Assembly (NCBI GenBank): GCA_020052375.1 | Contig: JAGVPG010000010.1 | Location: forward strand, 1 to 41,034 | Reading direction: 5' to 3' | From: Actinomycetota bacterium | GTDB lineage: Bacteria; Actinomycetota; JAHEXW01; JAGVPG01 | DNA: 41,034 bases | Part shown: positions 40,801-41,034 of the stretch, one piece after another | Layout of the letters: each line of letters opens with the position of its first letter | Position numbering within the stretch: position 1 is the first letter of the stretch | Notes under the pieces: generated by a model | What the model was told of the DNA's origin: nothing | Seen by the model: only the letters and a program-made list of their open reading frames with translations | Database searches by the model: none | Made by a program: the position numbers and the translations under genes

Positions 40801-41034
40801 GGTGCTCATATGCCAATGTTGGAGAGAAATCAAGATCGACCAGCTTGACCGGCTCTTTTTGAGTCTCAAGGAAGGATCGGCATTCCTGCCAGAAGCCGCT
40901 CTTTAAGACGAGGACATCCGGAACGCTGTCGAGCTCGCTATGGATCACAGTGGATGCCGCATCTATGGTTTGGACGGCTGGTATGGCTTTGCTTAAAACT
41001 GATTGTATTTCTTCAGTTGTCGCGGTTTCTGACA
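31856..41034 (-). CDS. Giant surface/secreted protein with NHL repeats, CARDB and Ig-like domains (5' end outside window)
   Basis: The frame is open without a stop from 31856 to the right edge, at least 3058 codons; the GTG at 40948 is only the first possible start, and the residues before it (SETATTEEIQSVL...) read as ordinary coding sequence. The start and any signal peptide are therefore missing. In order: a class I glutamine-amidotransferase-like domain (about 40300-40950), a long array of beta-sandwich, CARDB-like modules, twelve NHL repeats of about 47 residues (about 36650-38320; RIQKFDSQGNF and similar, probably two six-bladed propellers), more beta-sandwich modules, a clear CARDB domain (about 33620-33990), OmpL47-type Ig-like domains with YRSVD and YYSIDKAGNKE (about 33080-33560), two invasin-like Ig repeats (about 32240-32800), and a C-terminal beta domain. 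No LPXTG, SLH or membrane anchor is seen at the end. Probably extracellular, in adhesion or polymer binding. Confidence 0.9.
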   Translation of the reverse strand, partial: SETATTEEIQSVLSKAIPAVQTIDAASTVIHSELDSVPDVLVLKSGFWQECRSFLETQKEPVKLVDLDFSPTLAYEHPILVVPTGGLFGLNGSPFIKAKLEEYTKNGGTLIVFDQQHGYEYQSLPGSQVNGYGWREAISCQFYNAELDTYTPALSSLPESFAEYSVQTSQDGYFTSWPDDATVMLRGSTRAGGYPVLLSYPYGQGKVIASTLYTDWASCMSGAAESEEDMIRDLISWAKKKDQVPNNRPGDTLNITQTIRNLNDKPASRVELRLMSPDKYVVHTESRDLFLGAGQQADISFSHTAPSFLGIYYLDYVLFDAEGNEVQPQGEGERFAVSNYAAGPSGYIRQGAGVSANITSQDFRLAKGSDAVFTVHLYNREASDKNVTCKIGDESRTVTVPANGEESFIHTISSIQKSGRLTVKLFDENETPLGAVSKGYWVFEPSVSMKPALDKTWYKRGDQLSLSLNILNNKPISLPGTHITADVVDPTGRVILSRQFDIDLSPDQSVEQPVSFDIPSDCEFGTSNILLKAQNGQSVVGTAATSFCVPAPELVVRSLPVTYSGGSFVAPFEVSNTGLTDVSNGVFSFKLEDPSQGLVSQQTQQVTLSAGATTQLVFESSVLELMYGTYKMSYLLQYDGRPRQADISIPVSLDIKPSFNKPSYRIREDLGFNVDMTNTGELRQDLAIDVNIPDIGFSETRTLSLMPAQNISLPYAVSLPSTLPAGVHPVYIKARLGLSEQSETTSFVLSNSKLGFSTERTDYSAGETATFRLENTGGVDTGYSLQASLKDAFGTSFFEQSENGSILSGERKDFAINLPPQLKSGLYVLFLECDDTGCNQRTSKTAVLSISGVSAALDTQTDRQTYLQGDAVNTQTTVTNQERPITDGDLDVKVLSGPMPKGISFERKWGQRAVKDSIYGIAVDRDGYTYVADASNPRIEKFDPDGNAVLTWGSSGSQPGQFVLPRDVGVDSEGNVYVLDSSLNRITKFTSNGAFIKSWGSYGTTPGYFKTPMNIAFDIYDNLYVTDYYNNRIQKFTSDGVFLMTWGVYGSGNGQFVSPQGLAVDNLGFVYVGDRQSSPRIQKFDLYGNYVKSWATTYKAYSISTDNQQAVYAAVSPGITKFDNEGNLIRSWGSPGDGDGQFQYLIDITCDQFGKVLTSDYQLLRIQEFSPDGDFLRKWNSIGIRDGDFLNPHRVATDRDGFVYTTDYNNLIQKFDSQGNFVLKWGGSGSTNGKFNFPFGIACDEERNVYVTDYNNRRIQKFDSQGNFILSWGSSGSGQGQFLEPYDIDIDQAGFVYIADTGNARIQKFDSQGNFIKTWGSYGTGPGSFMYPMGVAADSEGFIYVADVDNWSASYNNIQKFDSEGNFVTMWYTGQNQGPYDISADNQGQLFVAFGDNGSAIKVYDKNGSLKSSFGGTGSGDGQFNKPWGVHVDNNGNIYVADTWNNRIQKFRSGSGGRSTLWESASVLNMATGESQSISDTVSSLSSTGKLYLQATLTSNTGQTISQDEYPFYIFQAGTLMTMSMNKKVYRPSESIVVSGEITNTSDQPLIGKTISINLNNNLVFSQSVDILNSGETRSYVATSVAPSSDFTIDGYFSGVHLADLGQVSAPIVEATLDCPSVVGRGPFDVTLTLKNTGKSDAEVSSYCLFLDLDETLVIPPGETRIIQKQASTNSGTSFTVCLSGDLNLDLTKQVELGESVGIDISANPEYEEGQVSVPFSVRNTGSLDTEFDISFNLNGTQLTSKPCSVGVGGLVTDQIDLGFLAKGEYTLTYDSPFGGGEKHFSVGKKDDISLIYSISSGDQDDLLVDVVTKNMGINDFNGNVRVSSLFDVQEASVQLARGGSSADQFRLNLSGVSPGLYDISVGVYASSGLLIKEEVQQIEVKAPTFEIGSSPQGSTYTLGQTATMSFDIQNTGMQFGTATLVLDVPGVWTEEQSKSLLPNETGSVTFNVPIPDDLEEKDYPACLKINGVPYDFSFHVQGIKLSVDASLDGQSYNTGETATLTMIVNNDSGIEPLDVFAKVQYGETEQTQSFSLSSRTVTFDVPVETGRKLLSYGVYTKSGRAMYLNTTYITGRGDGISLVPDKPVYAGGETVNVSVDAGGQTGTLEVDAPGYTASFDLSTTDYFSFVAPDDLPSGTYTVDYRLGDSSGSIPIDIKGLTVKVVDAELDRDSYNSSDTVELNLKLESDKQFDGRVSCWLCDEDGNYQKIMDREQIINIGENALALSGQFSTDKPGIHRLVYGVYKAGSKSALTSGREIIDVNIPLLVDLSTNKVDYATPDEPVTADLDAYGYGISQLQLLIDSTVVSDEQVELAGYTKISKSVLGVVPGSHKLTARLVSGGLLSEKQTEFVYGSSLPDLYLTYTDIDLDTANAPDASAVPLNATIHNSGKTDAHNVVVRFFDGDPAQGAQQVGGDVVLPQVIANGEAQAQVLVDTNTFYGQHTIYVVVDSGNAIQEFNESNNQTSLLIPIYKSDASLTPTNPDGENGWYRSPVTVTMSANGQSEDIDRIEYSIDNNTTWNTYANPITISKEGETTVFYRSVDTTGRVETTKTINFRIDSIKPQTEASLSTSPDGQNNWYKTIPTLTLTANDNQGGSGLDTIYFKWDQAPENQYTGSISPPEGIHTLYYYSIDKAGNKEDERNLELKVDTVPPEPPVISSPSDQSVCTNPVSVSGIAEPNSSVEVSLDGMVVSTAQSDLLGSWQTDITIPEGYHTLSATSQDQAGNRTSSTASVHVFVRYSTTVSFDTSCQTTGQYSDTVSVSAYITYAQGPVSGKAVVFSLGNQSTSAQTDTTGKATATILLSQPAGTYNLTASFAGDTQYRESSTSQGFEITKEDTDITYLGDHLSSLVGTPLLSAKLTDKDNGNPISGKSVIFNLGSQSVSAVTDTEGIANAFLAISQPQGIYSLSATFVEDDSYLASTSLPSWFVVYDPFAGEKVTGGGYIIRNTDKCNFGFNAQYKYGETVPSGEFQFNDHGTGTNIHSTSFSWLVFSGQSATLSGLCTVDGIGGSSFKMEVSDVAEPGKEHDLFKLTIYDPTGQQFYLAEGTLSQGNIKVH

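Overview
The window looks like part of the chromosome of an anaerobic, deep-branching Gram-positive-type bacterium, possibly an uncultured actinobacterial or Firmicutes-like lineage. This is inference. It rests on a long SRP RNA with an Alu-type 5' domain, a four-subunit pyruvate/2-oxoacid:ferredoxin oxidoreductase, a complex I locus without NuoE/F/G, a glucosyl-3-phosphoglycerate (compatible solute) module and a CofE-like protein. Base composition is moderate in GC, except for one clearly AT-richer island at about 11.3-14.1 kb. Nearly all genes are on the minus strand; the main exceptions are the two plus-strand genes at 9.4-11.3 kb.

Layout. 1-8159: complex I operon on the minus strand, in transcription order nuoB-C-D-[nuoI/GltD fusion]-A-H-J-K-M-L (nuoL is cut by the window edge). 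The most unusual gene is the 627-residue fusion: a NuoI protein is split by an inserted GltD-type FAD/NAD(P)H oxidoreductase, apparently giving complex I a built-in flavoprotein where NuoEFG is missing. 8270-11262: galT, then divergent gpgS and a HAD phosphatase for glucosylglycerate synthesis. 11336-13988: AT-rich island with an unknown protein, a radical-SAM-like three-Cys protein and its TcmP partner. It is followed by a 205-bp palindromic element. 14318-16850: a membrane-anchored coiled-coil protein, glycerate kinase and a TIGR00725 nucleotide-binding protein. 17085-18426: an IS110/IS1111-type element whose ends are marked by 17-bp inverted repeats. 18459-20828: asd and lysC (aspartate pathway). 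20835-23150: an HD-GYP cyclic-di-GMP phosphodiesterase. 23176-26168: porCDAB. 26205-28703: dnaX-ybaB-recR. 28714-30736: class III aminotransferase and HAD phosphatase. 30807-31457: CofE-like. 31513-31792: SRP RNA. 31856-41034: a giant extracellular-type protein (at least 3058 residues, 5' end outside the window) with 12 NHL repeats, CARDB and Ig-like domains.

A recurrent theme is short-period tandem arrays (7, 8 or 9 bp units). They lie between genes, mostly as inverted pairs: galT/gpgS, both sides of the SRP RNA, and lysC/asd. One lies inside the glycerate kinase reading frame. No tRNA, 5S/16S/23S rRNA or CRISPR array was seen.
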